DNA of 38,413 nucleotides from Gnetum montanum (GCA_015680685.1 MNCI01003419.1:2910-41322), one strand, 5' to 3'. Shown: positions 9,936-20,373, numbered from the stretch's first letter. Numbers and translations are program-made. Notes: generated from the sequence alone by a model not told the origin.

Positions 9936-11310
9936 CAAGCATTCCACGATGCATGTGCCCTTCAAAACATAGAGAGTGATTGGCAAAAATTGAAGTTATT
10001 TCCTAGAACACTTGTGAAGGAAGTAAAAAGTTGTACAAGTCACTAGAACTTGAATCCATCAAATACTAGAGTACCATTCTTAAAATTTTTAATGATAAAT
10101 ATCAAAAATATTCATGAGTGTCGAACCTAAGAAAGGAAATATAGAACTAGAAATAAGGGATTCACGAGACCCTTGATGCAACAATGGGCAGATATTATTC
10201 ACTGTTACACAAATGTCCAAGCCATGGATTTTCATCAAAGGAACAGCTAAGGCACATCATAAATGGGCTAAAAAGCAAAAAAAGAGTCACCCTTGGGGTT
10301 TATGCCCAAGAAATACTATTAGAATTAACCATCCATTATATTGAAAGACTCATCAATCAAGTGGTAAAAGAAGAAGAAGAACTCAGGAAAAGGGAATTAG
10401 CTAAAGAATACAACAAGGATCCATCAATCCAAAAAAGAGATCCATGGGCGTGTGATACCCAAGAGGAAGAAACATTGGATCAAGTCATTGAAAAAGAGAT
10501 GCTACCAATTCAGAAATCTATTGCCAATGTAGCAACACAAGTAGTGAAAATGTGGGATTCAATAGATGAACAATGTACAATAGAGGCAGAGGTAGATTAT
10601 GAAGGAGAAAGAAAAATAAGTGCTTAAAAAAGGTAGAGACAAAAAGAAGAAGGAATTTGGACAAAAGGGTAAATTCAATTTAGTAGCTGGGTACTTAGAC
10701 ACCAACTTCATAGATTATGAAGGTTACACTGTGTACTAGTACAAGCATCCTCAGGGATGTTGTCCAATCATGATACATTTGCAAGAAACTAGGGCATTCG
10801 CACTTAACCCATGATCTATTCAAAAGCAAATGCCCAAACGATTACCTTATCCTCAAGGTAACTACAAATGACAACCTCAACCAATGTACTATCCTAGTGG
10901 AGCCTTGCTATAGCTACCGGACCAGTATCATTAGTAGTTGTAGCAACCACAATCATGGGCCATGCCACCACCACACCAATAGTATCCATACCAACAGCCT
11001 TATCCTTATAGATATTATGTCCAGCATTCAATCTCACCAGTGAATGCCACTATTCAAATTCCACAATATCGCCCACCTAAATACCACCAACTAACATCAC
11101 CAAGGAATAATCTAAACTCACACATAAACCTGCAAGAAGATAATCTTTCGACTCCCAACTTAAATCCTTTGCCACCAGTGCCACCACCAGCAATGTAGGG
11201 TGAAGTACCATCATAACCATAGTAGAAGAAGGCTACAAGGGCAATAAATGTATGAATAGAAGATCTCAGTAGCAATGCTAAGGTCCAAACAAAGAAATGT
11301 CCTTTCTTTA
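9936..11310 (+). pseudogene. gag: Element C gag, C-terminal part (broken)
   Basis: This continues C gag after element D, starting with QAFHDACA and KLKLFPRTL. A 147-codon open stretch (10184-10627) contains the conserved GVYAQE..LELTIHYIERLI block and an acidic KEEEELRKRE segment. Near 10715-10755 the zinc-knuckle position reads YTVY.YKHPQGCC where element A has CNICLHDHPKGQC, so the first two cysteines are now tyrosine. A Pro/Gln/Tyr-rich tail follows (about 10830-11200), ending in KCPFF at about 11300 as in A and B. Stops are frequent. It runs on towards the protease. Confidence 0.72.
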
Positions 11311-11459
11311 GGATGAGTCCAAAGAAGGCTAACAGAATAGGAGCTTTATCAAGACCATCTTCTCCTAAAATAAATCTTCTCACTCTTGACAAGCTTATGT
11401 CATCATCAAGTCTAAAAATACAAACTTTCATGCTCACTATAGTTATTACCAATTAGATT

Positions 11460-11852
11460 AAGGTAGAGCCACTCCTACAGAAGAAAATTCACTCAGGAGT
11501 TCCTTTAATCTATCTATGAATAGTTGGGAATCTACCATGCAAAGCTCCATTAGACTGAGGTTTCGAAGTCAATTTAATCTTCTATGACACATATCAAATA
11601 TGGAACCTACAATATTTTGAGAAATGCAACATTAGGTTGGATCTTGTAGATCAATCTATAACAATCCCTTTAGGACAGGTTGACGATGTAGTGACTATTG
11701 TCAATGGGTGGTCCCACCCAACAAACTTCTTAGTCATCAATGTGAAGGATATTAATAAGGAATGTCCAATCATCATGGGAAGGGCATGGCTTAACACCAT
11801 TGATGCTAGGCTAAACATGAGAGATTTATCTATGGAAATCTCGAAAGAGTAG
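11460..11852 (+). pseudogene. pro: Element C retroviral-type aspartic protease remnant
   Basis: This region resembles the aspartic protease that follows gag in Athila/Tat elements and matures the Gag polyprotein. The active-site region (11550-11575) reads Leu-Asp-stop-Gly, where the family has Asp-[Ser/Thr/Leu]-Gly, followed by VNLI. Downstream, FLVINV, then CPIIMGRAWL (about 11760-11790) matches the family's second signature (PIILGRPFL). The stop in the active-site triplet makes it inactive. The last 71 codons (11637-11852) are open. No reverse transcriptase follows. Only non-coding DNA lies between its stop and the internal promoter. Confidence 0.65.
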
Positions 11853-12033
11853 ACACATGGAGCCATCCATACACAAAAAATTCCATGCATAACTACTAAA
11901 ATAGAAAGGTGCAATACTAGATAGAATATTCAAAGTACTAACACAAACACCATACTAGTCCACAATAATAATGAAACACAAAGTGTATGACCTAGGACAT
12001 CTAGGGAGCATTTTTTGAACACTTGCCAAAGAG

Positions 12034-12050
12034 TTTAGTCATGGGGGAGA
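12034..12050 (+). other. Polypurine-like motif after element C gag-pro
   Basis: TTTAGTCATGGGGGAGA closely resembles the 3' polypurine tract of this element (GTTAGTCATGGGGGTA, 25371-25386). The same motif follows the gag region in B (29676-29690). It may be an internal plus-strand priming site or a leftover of element evolution. Confidence 0.5.
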
Positions 12051-12054
12051 TGCC

Positions 12055-12712
12055 CTATCATCACTTAGGAATTAATAAGTGATTTTTCTTTTTACAATTC
12101 TTTTCATTTTTCCAAAATTCCTTTACATTTTTTTCATTTTTTCATACTTTCTCATTTTTTCAATCTTTCACATCTTTTAATATTTTTTAATTCTTTAAAA
12201 TTTTTCATTCTTTATACTTTTTCATAATTTTTACCATCTTTTTCATTTCTTGTATACTTCATTTTAAATTCCTTGTAAATAATTTTTGATCATTAATAAA
12301 ACACATTTAAATAAAGGCAAGATGTAGGCCAAGAAGTTGAAAATTGCTCTATGTTATCAAGTCATAAAAGACTAACTATTTACACACTAAGCCCACATCA
12401 TCCATCCATCCATTCCATTAATAAGTGGTTCTTACCATGGCCATAATGATATTATTTGCATCATAAAACTAAGAATAAACTTGTGATCATTATGCTTGGA
12501 CAAAACAGTGAAGAACCAAGGGGGAATGAAAAGGGTGAGACATCAAGGGAACTTGTGGATTCTTCTTGGATTATTATTGTAAGTTCTATCATGTTACTAA
12601 GGTTGTATTATATCCTTGTAGATCTAACGAAAAATGGGAGTAAGAATAAAATAAGTGCTACCTTAAAAAGGGTTGACACAAATAACAAATAAAATGACAT
12701 AAAATAAATTTC
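12055..12712 (+). other. Element C non-coding stretch with T-rich tract
   Basis: Positions 12078-12260 are a degenerate T-rich tract (runs of TTTTTCATTTTT type). The matching B region (29700-29800) is also T-rich. No supported coding frame is present; the 78-codon frame at 12456 shows no family signature. Confidence 0.5.
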
Positions 12713-13500
12713 TAGGGGTCCAACTAGAAAGACATGTTACGCATGTCTAAAGGTAAGTGGCTTCTCAGAAACATAAAAAAAAATAAAGTGCCATGAATAA
12801 ACTCCTCCCTTAGACGATACGCCAAGTGACAATACTCCTTGTAACATTGATAGTCTTGCGATTATAATTCCAGGAGATGAAACAATGCGATCTCACTAGA
12901 TGTGGTTTGGACTTGGCTTGAATCTTGGATAGAAAGGCTAATGATTACCTTAACTACTAATAAAATATAAGAATTCATTATGCCTATGGTAAGACACCTC
13001 ATGTCTCAATTTTTGCAATCCCTTCTAAACCCATTTCATCTCACTGTTTAAATAATTATAACTTATGATTTTATATAACATAGAGTTATTTTTCCAATTT
13101 GGTGGTACTAACATGTGTGTCTTGCCAAACACGTATGCATTACATTCAACTCTTTAAGTGCCCAAGGACACTTTTAGGCATGGTTATATAAGGGCATTAA
13201 GGGTTGGAGCCTACTTTGGAGAGGATCCACTTGTATAACTATTGTATCTTATACCTACCAAGTGATTCCATATCATCTTGAACCTTCCAAAATATCTAAA
13301 ATACTTCCTATATCATTCACACTATCTATTCTAATAAAAAAATAATGTTGTCTTTCTCATCCATTTCATCAATACCTCATATACGTTCATCGCCCAAGAT
13401 TTCTTAATCATAGACTTTCAATGCTTATTTTTCATAATTGAAGCATCATCTCCATATCAAGACCCTTTCAACATGAGGCATGTCTTCCAAGTATCCTATG
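12713..13500 (+). other. Conserved non-coding block, element C copy
   Basis: This block is recognisable in A (19201-20010) and B (about 30185-30780). Landmarks are GAAAGACATGT near 12727, CTCATGTCTCAATTTTTGCA near 13000, CATCTCACTGTT near 13035, and a TGCCC/GGGCA stem (13159-13163, 13192-13196) around CTTTTAGGCATGGTTA. Conservation is clearer than expected for filler DNA, yet there is no coding frame. It could be a packaging signal, a structured RNA or a long leader. Confidence 0.55.
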
Positions 13501-13551
13501 GGACTCAATTTTTTCTAAGAAAAATATTCAAAATTTTTAATTGTCTACAGT

Positions 13552-13642
13552 GACATCATATGTACGATATTGCAGGCATCTAACATATCACATCTACAAT
13601 GTTGTATTCACAATATGGAACCTATAGAAACTATATATAATG
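13552..13642 (+). promoter_or_regulatory. Element C internal promoter-like array and TATA
   Basis: Cores GACATC 13552, GATATT 13566, CATATC 13584, AATGTT 13598 and AATATG 13612 have spacing 14, 18, 14, 14. TATA (ACTATATATAATG, 13630-13642) follows. The core type and spacing match the C LTR and the A internal array. It lies upstream of ORF2. Confidence 0.58.
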
Positions 13643-13811
13643 CAAGGGAGTTAGAAAAATTTTTCATTTCTGAATTTCATAAAGAGGAAGTTGTTGCCAA
13701 TTTTTCTTTGTAGCTAAGAGCTCTAACACTCTAACTTCTAATGCTCATAGCTTGCTCATTATTACCTTGATTTGTGTTATTTTCGAATCTACATGATCCC
13801 AGAGTGATCAC

Positions 13812-13826
13812 CTTAGTCATGGGGGT
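13812..13826 (+). other. Second internal polypurine-like motif, element C
   Basis: CTTAGTCATGGGGGT lies about 180 bp after the internal TATA box. It matches A 20293-20307, and with changes B 31281-31294 and E 37961-37980. Confidence 0.5.
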
Positions 13827-13878
13827 GCTAGTAAGGGAATTTTGAGTCAATTTTTTGGAAATTGCTAACAAATGAAAG

Positions 13879-14141
13879 GTATTATAGGAGTAAGCCTAAG
13901 GAAAAATATTAATAATTTTTAAAGTAAATCACTCATTTTAAGGCCAAAAAAACTTTAAGAAGACTTCTAATTAATCATACCACTCATTTAAAGTACTAAT
14001 GGGGTTGTTATTGAAAAATTTCCTAACTCTACAATCATAATGAACTAAGAACTTGATATAACTAAGGGTATGAATAAGGTATTAAATTGTTGCTCATTTA
14101 TGAGAATATTCTAGTAATTCTGAACCCTTGATTGATTGTAG
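13879..14141 (+). other. Putative intron in element C ORF2 leader
   Basis: Donor-like AAAG|GTATTA is at 13879 and acceptor-like GATTGTAG ends at 14141, just before ATG 14142; the length is 263 nt. The same arrangement is seen in A, B, D and E. Confidence 0.45.
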
Positions 14142-15896
14142 ATGTTCCCAAAAACACAAGCATAAGGAGAACTCCCATGACTGATAAGCAAAAGACCACG
14201 AGGTCGTGGAAAAGGACAAGTGAGCGAGCAAAATTCACAAGTAGAACAAGGAGAGTACAAAGCACAGTCATTCAACATTCATCAACAAACTCCTATCACA
14301 TAGCAATCTACTTAAGCAAAAGTAGATGTTCCACTAGTGCCTGTCTAAGGATAACTTACACTATCACCTAAATGCCTTTAGGCTATTCAAGAAAAATCCA
14401 TCATGTCAACAGTCATTCTATAACTCAACTTTGGTTCGTTCTTGGTATTTGTTGTAGAAGTTGTTAAGGCCCAACTTCAATCATCTCCTTGGTGGCCTAC
14501 TCTAAAAAATAATGCAAAATGGTATCTAGGAGAAGTATTCCAATTTTGGAAAAATTGAGAAGCTGATGCTATAGTCAAAATTGAAGGAATCTCAATATCT
14601 TACTTAATTAACGCAAATGCAAAAGTATTGAATGTGCCTAATCAAGAAGCAAAGGTGGCACAGATATCAACTAGATCTGATACAAACATAAGGAAACTAT
14701 GGTTATAGTGGGCATATGGTAAGGAAGATAAAGAATACAGTGAATAGACTGTAGAAGAAAAGATCTATTACAAAATTCACACTTATCACCTATTGAATCG
14801 AATCTCTACATATGCGATCAAAGGGAATGTAATATTAATGGGAAATTTCAATGTAAACATCGCTCACCTCTACTTCATAAAAATCAAAAAGTGGTTCGAG
14901 GAGAAGAAAGCAAGGAAGTTAACACTTCCATTTCCTTGCCTTATCTGGAAGTTATGTAAATGAGCTAGCATCCTATGGTATAAAAATGATGCATTAAGGA
15001 AGGCACAAAATGCTTCGTATGTCAAAATTCTTAAGCTAGTGCCTTCCAAAAAGGACCAATTAGAAGAACAACTAAGTAGTTAGAAGACTACCCAAACCAT
15101 AGGTCAATAGCAGCAATGACTACAAGCTCCACCACTGCCACCGTAAGATTACATACCTTCAATGAGTCATCTGCATCAAATTGTAGAAACTATCAATTCG
15201 AGAAGTAAAGAAGAGACTAATCTATACAAAGTTATTGATGATGTAATCAAACCAACCATTTCAACCAATTCTGCCTATCAGGAGGAGAGGCCCAATGGTC
15301 ACAATAGATTTTTGAGAATGTTGCATCATTCCAAGTCATGCTTAAATTTGGAGAATGAGCCACAATTGCGATCATGCAGCACCATGATGTAGTAAGAGCC
15401 ATAGAAGTGATCACAAATCACATAAAAGAATTATTTAATGTACCTATTATGCCACCAACTAATATTTATAGAAAAAAATATGCTTAAATGCTAGCTAGTA
15501 CCTCTATGACTCCTACAGAACATGAAGATGTGTTAGATAGACTATTACAGATAGGAGAACTTATGACAAATCTCTTTGATATTTCTCGTAATGTCACTGC
15601 AACACAATCTAAATTAATTACCACCAAAGGAAGATTAATCATGGCTAAAACTAGGGTAGATCATGTTGAGAATGAGCTTCACCGATTACAAGAAAAGCTT
15701 GTAGCCCTAAGAGCAAAAAGGAGAGATCCAACTCAATTCATAGCACCAAATCAAATAGGATAATTCAAAACTGAGTAGATCAATTTCTACCTTAAGAACA
15801 ATAAAGACATAATAGATTAGAAAGAAAAGATAGTATGGAAAGCTTCAGTAGTCGAAGCCCAATCATATGCCCATGCTAAAGCACTTACTACCTTAT
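14142..15896 (+). pseudogene. Element C ORF2, N-terminal part (broken, interrupted by A)
   Basis: The frame opens at ATG 14142 after the acceptor-like site and has many stops. Residues before about 14490 are basic and Gln-rich. From about 14480 the conserved domain reads NAKWYLGEVFQFW, ISTRSD, EKIYYKIHTYHLL, then ISTYAIKGNVILMGN, LPFPCLIWKLCK and KNDALRKAQNASYV. This resembles the Transposase_32 'putative plant transposon protein' domain and matches A, B and D. After a linker (MSHLHQIVETINSRS) comes a coiled-coil region with MTPTEHEDVLDRLLQIGELM (15512 on) and a heptad-rich segment up to KALTTL at 15896, where element A is inserted. It continues at 24240. The function is unknown. Confidence 0.7.
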
Positions 15897-16695
15897 TGAT
15901 GAGTCACAATTTTGTTCACTGCGATATCGCGTATGCGATATCACGTACGCGATATCACATCCTGTCTCCTTATCTATAAATAAGAGGTAGACAGTTTCGA
16001 TAGGCATCAGTTAATCAGTTTTAGAGGTAGTTTTGATTTTATTTTTCATATTTCTCTCAACCCTTTTCTTCCTAGTGTATGCCCATAGTGTGGTGATTGT
16101 AATTGTACGGCAACTTTATTCGAGTGTGACGTACTTGGACACACACATGACTGGCAATAAAGATCGAGATTACTTCATCATTGCAGCACTACCTTAGTTT
16201 AATTATTTATTTAATTATTATTTACTACTTTCTTAGTTAATCTCTTCTCCTCCTAAACTCCTGTTAAATGTAGAATGAGTACGACCTGATTACGAGCATT
16301 TAAGTGTGACTACTTGGTAACCCAATTGCGTACCTAGGATCTGTGCTTGGTAATCCCAGTGGTAGTCATGCACGAAGTCCAAGATGTGTACAAATGATTG
16401 AGGAATGGATGCTCATCGCACTTAGGCTAGTTTACCATTCTCTTTTAGCTTAGTTGATATTATCATTTCCCATTATCTTCAGGAGTAGCATTAGCATAGA
16501 AACACATCATACACCTCACTCTTGACTAAATCATACGTGATAAGTTAACACTAGTCCAGGTGGGAAGACAACGAACTACAACCTAAGGATAACTATCTAG
16601 ATATCACAACTAGTCCGTCTGCAAAGTTCGACCAGATCGTGCATGAAACGCTTGTATTCGTATAGTTGAGTGTAGGGGTACCTCGCCACTCATCA
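15897..16695 (+). repeat. Element A 5' LTR
   Basis: 799 bp, TGATGAGTCACAATTTTG to CCACTCATCA. The terminal 8 bp form a perfect inverted repeat (TGATGAGT/ACTCATCA). It contains a GATATC array, a TATA box and a polyadenylation-type AATAAA (16156-16161) in a segment conserved in all five elements (CATGACTGGCAATAAAG). Confidence 0.92.
15921..15984 (+). promoter_or_regulatory. Element A U3 GATATC array and TATA box
   Basis: GATATC starts at 15923, 15937 and 15951, exactly 14 bp apart. The intervening bases are CpG-rich (GCGATATCGC is a perfect palindrome, and CGTACG lies between). TATA (TCTATAAATAAG, 15973-15984) follows. The 3' LTR keeps the register: GATATT 23592, AATATC 23606, GATATC 23620, TATA at 23642-23653. 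Confidence 0.75.
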
Positions 16696-16714
16696 TTGGT
16701 GTCGTTGCTGGGAA
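16696..16714 (+). other. Element A primer binding site
   Basis: TTGGTGTCGTTGCTGGGAA starts one base after the LTR end (CATCA|T|TGG). It differs from the Athila/Tat tRNA-Asp PBS (TGGCGCCGTTGCCGGGGA) at a few positions, mostly C-to-T. Confidence 0.85.
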
Positions 16715-16841
16715 CAGTGCTAGTTATCTAGATTACTTATATCATACAAGGTCGCTGTACAGGACTTAACGATATATCTTTTACGAAACAAAATAATAAT
16801 TATAAAAAGTCACATATAAATTCACACACAATCTCACAACC

Positions 16842-18400
16842 ATGCCTCTCCTACAAAACTATGATAATCCCACATCTAGTGAGGAAGTTCATTGCAGAAC
16901 CAATGAACTATATGACAATGAAGATTGGAGTCTGCAACCCGAGGTCAGGGTTTCTTATAAACATAAACGAAGGCAACATCGTCCCAACGCACAAAAGCAT
17001 AACTTACGTGATGACGATGAACCCCCACTAGCCACTACAAGCCTAACGCAAATCCAAGAGGCTGTTCGAATCTCTCATAGGCATCGTAAAGAGAGCCATC
17101 TACCTAGGCTCGATTTAAACAACTTCCCTAATTTCTTAGGAGGCTATGACTTAGATCTACATCAACATTTACAAGCCTTCTACAATGCATGTGCATGGAA
17201 AAACATTGATAATGGCTAGCAAAAACTCAAGCTCTTCCCTATGACACTCGTTGGTGAAGCAAAACTATGGTATAGATCGTTAAAACCAAATTCAATACCA
17301 CATTGGCCAACAATGGTAGAAGTCTTTAATGAAAGATATCAAACCTACGCAAGAGTGTTGGCCTTGAGGAAACAAGCACAACATGAACCCTTGGACATGG
17401 CCTTAGAAAGATATTATGCACTGTTAAACAATTGTCCAGGCCATGAGTTCTCCGAGGAAAGGCTAATGTACCATATCATTGATGGGCTTCATGATGCAAC
17501 AAGAGAAACCCTAGGGATGTATGCCCAAGGTCAACTATATGAACTACGAACTCATCAAGTCCAAGAGCTTATTAAGTAGGTAGCAAAAGAAGAAGAAGAA
17601 ATTGCTAGATGGGAGAGTGTTGAAAAACATCAACAAGACCAAAATCACAACTTAACAAATGTCCATCATCACAAGAAGGAGAAATCAACCAATCTCAAGG
17701 AGGAAAAACCATTTTTTCCAAAACCATAATCATTAGAGGAAGTCGAGGCAAAGATTAATAAGATGTTGGAATGGATGCATAAAAAGTGTGGAGAATATAT
17801 CGATATTATTGGAGATAGAGTTTTAACAACCCGAGAAGTAGGAAAAAATATCATTAGACATTCGAAAAGAAGGAATGAAGAAGATAAGAACTCAACTGCT
17901 GATCATACATATGAATGCAACATTTGCCTACACGATCACCCCAAGGGTCAATGCTCAATCTTGTTACATTTATATGAAGATTGGGGAAACACATTACACC
18001 CAAAGTTCGTACAGAGATACTGTGTTCGATCACAATGGCAACAATCCCAGTCATGGGGGAAGCCACCCCTAAATTGGAGACACCCTTCATATCATCTGAA
18101 TTCAAATGCTTATCTAGTCCAATACCCTATTTCTCCAACTGGGCCAACATACTCTATCTCACTAAATTATCATTCTCCTCAATACTATCAGCCCATGCCC
18201 TCAACACAACCACTACCTTGTGCACCTTACATTTCTCCTAATTTTCAACATTCTCATCCTTTCCCTCCTTCTACATCGCCACCAACTGTTCCTAAGTTAT
18301 CTACACCACAACAACAACCCCCGAATGTCACTTGTGCTACTATTGCCAACAGCAGTGAGAGACCTCAGCAACATCAAAGATGTCCCTTCTTTAAAAATGA
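16842..18400 (+). pseudogene. gag: Element A gag (three in-frame stops, cut by the gap)
   Basis: This is Gag, the capsid and nucleocapsid precursor. It starts at ATG 16842 (MPLLQNYDNP), 147 bp after the LTR, and holds one frame to the gap at 18401, broken by TAG at 17217, TAG at 17577 and a TAA near 17729. In order: a basic segment; the capsid entry LDLNNFPNFLGG; HLQAFYNACAW; KLWYRSLKPNSIPHWPTM; LGMYAQGQLYELRTHQ; an acidic KEEEEIARWE segment; the zinc knuckle CNICLHDHPKGQC (about 17916-17954, Cys-x2-Cys-x3-His-x4-Cys, the Athila-type spacing); and a Pro/Gln/Tyr-rich tail with QSQSWGKPP, ending KC/RCPFF. About 520 codons are visible. One stop stands where related copies have Trp, suggesting a single G-to-A change. 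Confidence 0.85.
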
Positions 18401-19160
18401 NNNNNNNNNNNNNNNNNNNNNNNNNNNNNNNNNNNNNNNNNNNNNNNNNNNNNNNNNNNNNNNNNNNNNNNNNNNNNNNNNNNNNNNNNNNNNNNNNNNN
18501 NNNNNNNNNNNNNNNNNNNNNNNNNNNNNNNNNNNNNNNNNNNNNNNNNNNNNNNNNNNNNNNNNNNNNNNNNNNNNNNNNNNNNNNNNNNNNNNNNNNN
18601 NNNNNNNNNNNNNNNNNNNNNNNNNNNNNNNNNNNNNNNNNNNNNNNNNNNNNNNNNNNNNNNNNNNNNNNNNNNNNNNNNNNNNNNNNNNNNNNNNNNN
18701 NNNNNNNNNNNNNNNNNNNNNNNNNNNNNNNNNNNNNNNNNNNNNNNNNNNNNNNNNNNNNNNNNNNNNNNNNNNNNNNNNNNNNNNNNNNNNNNNNNNN
18801 NNNNNNNNNNNNNNNNNNNNNNNNNNNNNNNNNNNNNNNNNNNNNNNNNNNNNNNNNNNNNNNNNNNNNNNNNNNNNNNNNNNNNNNNNNNNNNNNNNNN
18901 NNNNNNNNNNNNNNNNNNNNNNNNNNNNNNNNNNNNNNNNNNNNNNNNNNNNNNNNNNNNNNNNNNNNNNNNNNNNNNNNNNNNNNNNNNNNNNNNNNNN
19001 NNNNNNNNNNNNNNNNNNNNNNNNNNNNNNNNNNNNNNNNNNNNNNNNNNNNNNNNNNNNNNNNNNNNNNNNNNNNNNNNNNNNNNNNNNNNNNNNNNNN
19101 NNNNNNNNNNNNNNNNNNNNNNNNNNNNNNNNNNNNNNNNNNNNNNNNNNNNNNNNNNNN
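18401..19160. other. Assembly gap, 760 N
   Basis: Undetermined sequence. By comparison with C, the missing part should hold the gag end, the protease and the first polypurine-like motif. In C the interval between the same landmarks is about 1.4 kb against about 0.8 kb here, so the N count may not reflect true length. Confidence 0.95.
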
Positions 19161-20063
19161 AAGAGTAATCAAAAGGCACTCAAAAATCCAATGATGTTCT
19201 AGGGGGTCCCACTGGAAAGACATGCACCCATGCCTGAAGGTTGGCAGCTTCTCTGGATTTAGCGATTGAAAAAAAAAGAAGAGAAGAAACAAAAGAAGTG
19301 CCACAAAGCAAAAATCATTCTCCCTTGAACAAAATGCCAAGTGATTGTATGCCTTATTATTCTGGTACTCACTCATCATGGGATGAAATAATGTAGTGTC
19401 ACTGATCATAGGAATGGACTTGGTCCTGATCTTGGAACAACGGGTTAATGACACATTAATCATGCTTTACACACATGATTCATTATGCCCTGGTTGGTTA
19501 CCTCATGTCCCAATCTCTGCAATCCCTTCTATATTCCGTCTCATCTCACTGTTCGTGTAATTGTAGCTCGTGTTGTGTGTAACATAGAATTCTTACCTCA
19601 TTCTGGTGATATTTACATGTGTGTGTTTTGTGGAATCAGTGTGGATTACATTTAACCCTTCTAATGCCCACAAACACTTTTAAGTATGGTTACGCAAGGG
19701 CATTAAAGGTTGGAATCTACTTTGGGGAGAATCCACTTATGTAATTTTTGTAATTTGTACTCATGACCATTCTTCCACACACCATTTATTACCCTTAGCA
19801 TACTTTCAATGATTTTACTTCCCTTATTACTATCCCTCCTATTCAATGTTTCTATGAACCATTACATGGCCTTTTTCTCTCACTTACCACCCGAGGCCTT
19901 TTTAATCAACCCCACTCACATATCATCATTCGTGCTTTCAAAACAGGTTAAATTACCCTAGAACCCTTAAACACCTAACACATGTCCTTAACTTTCATTA
20001 TTAATTTCTAAAAAATGCTAAAGATTCGGTATTTTCCCTTAGGCCAAAACATCATTAGGCCAC
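19161..20063 (+). other. Conserved non-coding block, element A copy
   Basis: Matching landmarks with C and B are GGTCCCACTGGAAAGACATG (19204-19223), CTCATGTCCCAATCTCTGCA (19502-19521), CATCTCACTGTT (about 19545), and a TAATGCCC (19662-19669)/GGGCATTA (19698-19705) stem enclosing a 28-nt loop with CTTTTAAGTATGGTTA. No coding frame is supported. Confidence 0.6.
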
Positions 20064-20121
20064 GATATTGCGTACACAATGTATCGTACGCAATATCACA
20101 TCCCTATAACTTTTATATAGG
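20064..20121 (+). promoter_or_regulatory. Element A internal promoter: GATATT array plus TATA
   Basis: GATATT 20064, AATGTA 20078 and AATATC 20092 lie exactly 14 bp apart, separated by CGTAC-type bases, as in the A LTR array (15923/15937/15951). TATA (TTTTATATAGG, 20111-20121) follows. Sequence beyond the TATA does not visibly resemble the LTR, so this is not a simple LTR fragment. It precedes ORF2 by about 500 bp. Confidence 0.68.
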
Positions 20122-20292
20122 CGACCCCCAACCACAACACTTAGCATCATTTTTCACAATTCACGTGGGGGAATTTTTTGAATTTTTCTCTACGACTTGT
20201 GATTGTGCGACCCTTGCTTTCATATCCATAAGTCGCTTGCTGGTACTCCGATTTTTATTCCATCTGAACCTACTTGAACCCGGGGTGTTCAG

Positions 20293-20310
20293 CTTAGTCA
20301 TGGGGGAGGG
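20293..20310 (+). other. Internal polypurine-like motif, element A
   Basis: CTTAGTCATGGGGGAGGG, compared with the 3' polypurine tract CAGTCATGGCGGTA at 23552-23565. It lies between the internal TATA box and the putative donor site. Confidence 0.5.
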
Positions 20311-20373
20311 AAACGCACCGAATAGCACATAACATTTTTGAAATTTATCATTGCCGAAAGGACATTATCAAGG

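Noticed and set aside
11054-11452. 132-codon minus-strand frame
   Set aside because: Shadow of the Pro/Gln-rich tail of C gag, which has family motifs on the plus strand.
12078-12260. T-rich tract as an old poly(A) tail of a minus-strand retroposon
   Set aside because: The tract is interspersed with C and A, lacks flanking duplications, and B has a T-rich region at the same place in the element.
18048-18062. CAGTCATGGGGGAAG in A as another internal polypurine tract
   Set aside because: It encodes the conserved gag motif QSQSWGKPP; B and C have different nucleotides there but a similar protein, so coding explains it.
18297-19463. Long open frames of 260-480 codons on both strands across 17763-19463
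   Set aside because: They are mostly the 760 N read as unknown residues; only the plus-strand gag part before 18401 is real.
20299-20331. Short upstream ORF starting at the ATG inside TTAGTCATGGGGG
   Set aside because: The peptide differs in A, C and B, and E has GTG instead of ATG, so it is not conserved as coding.
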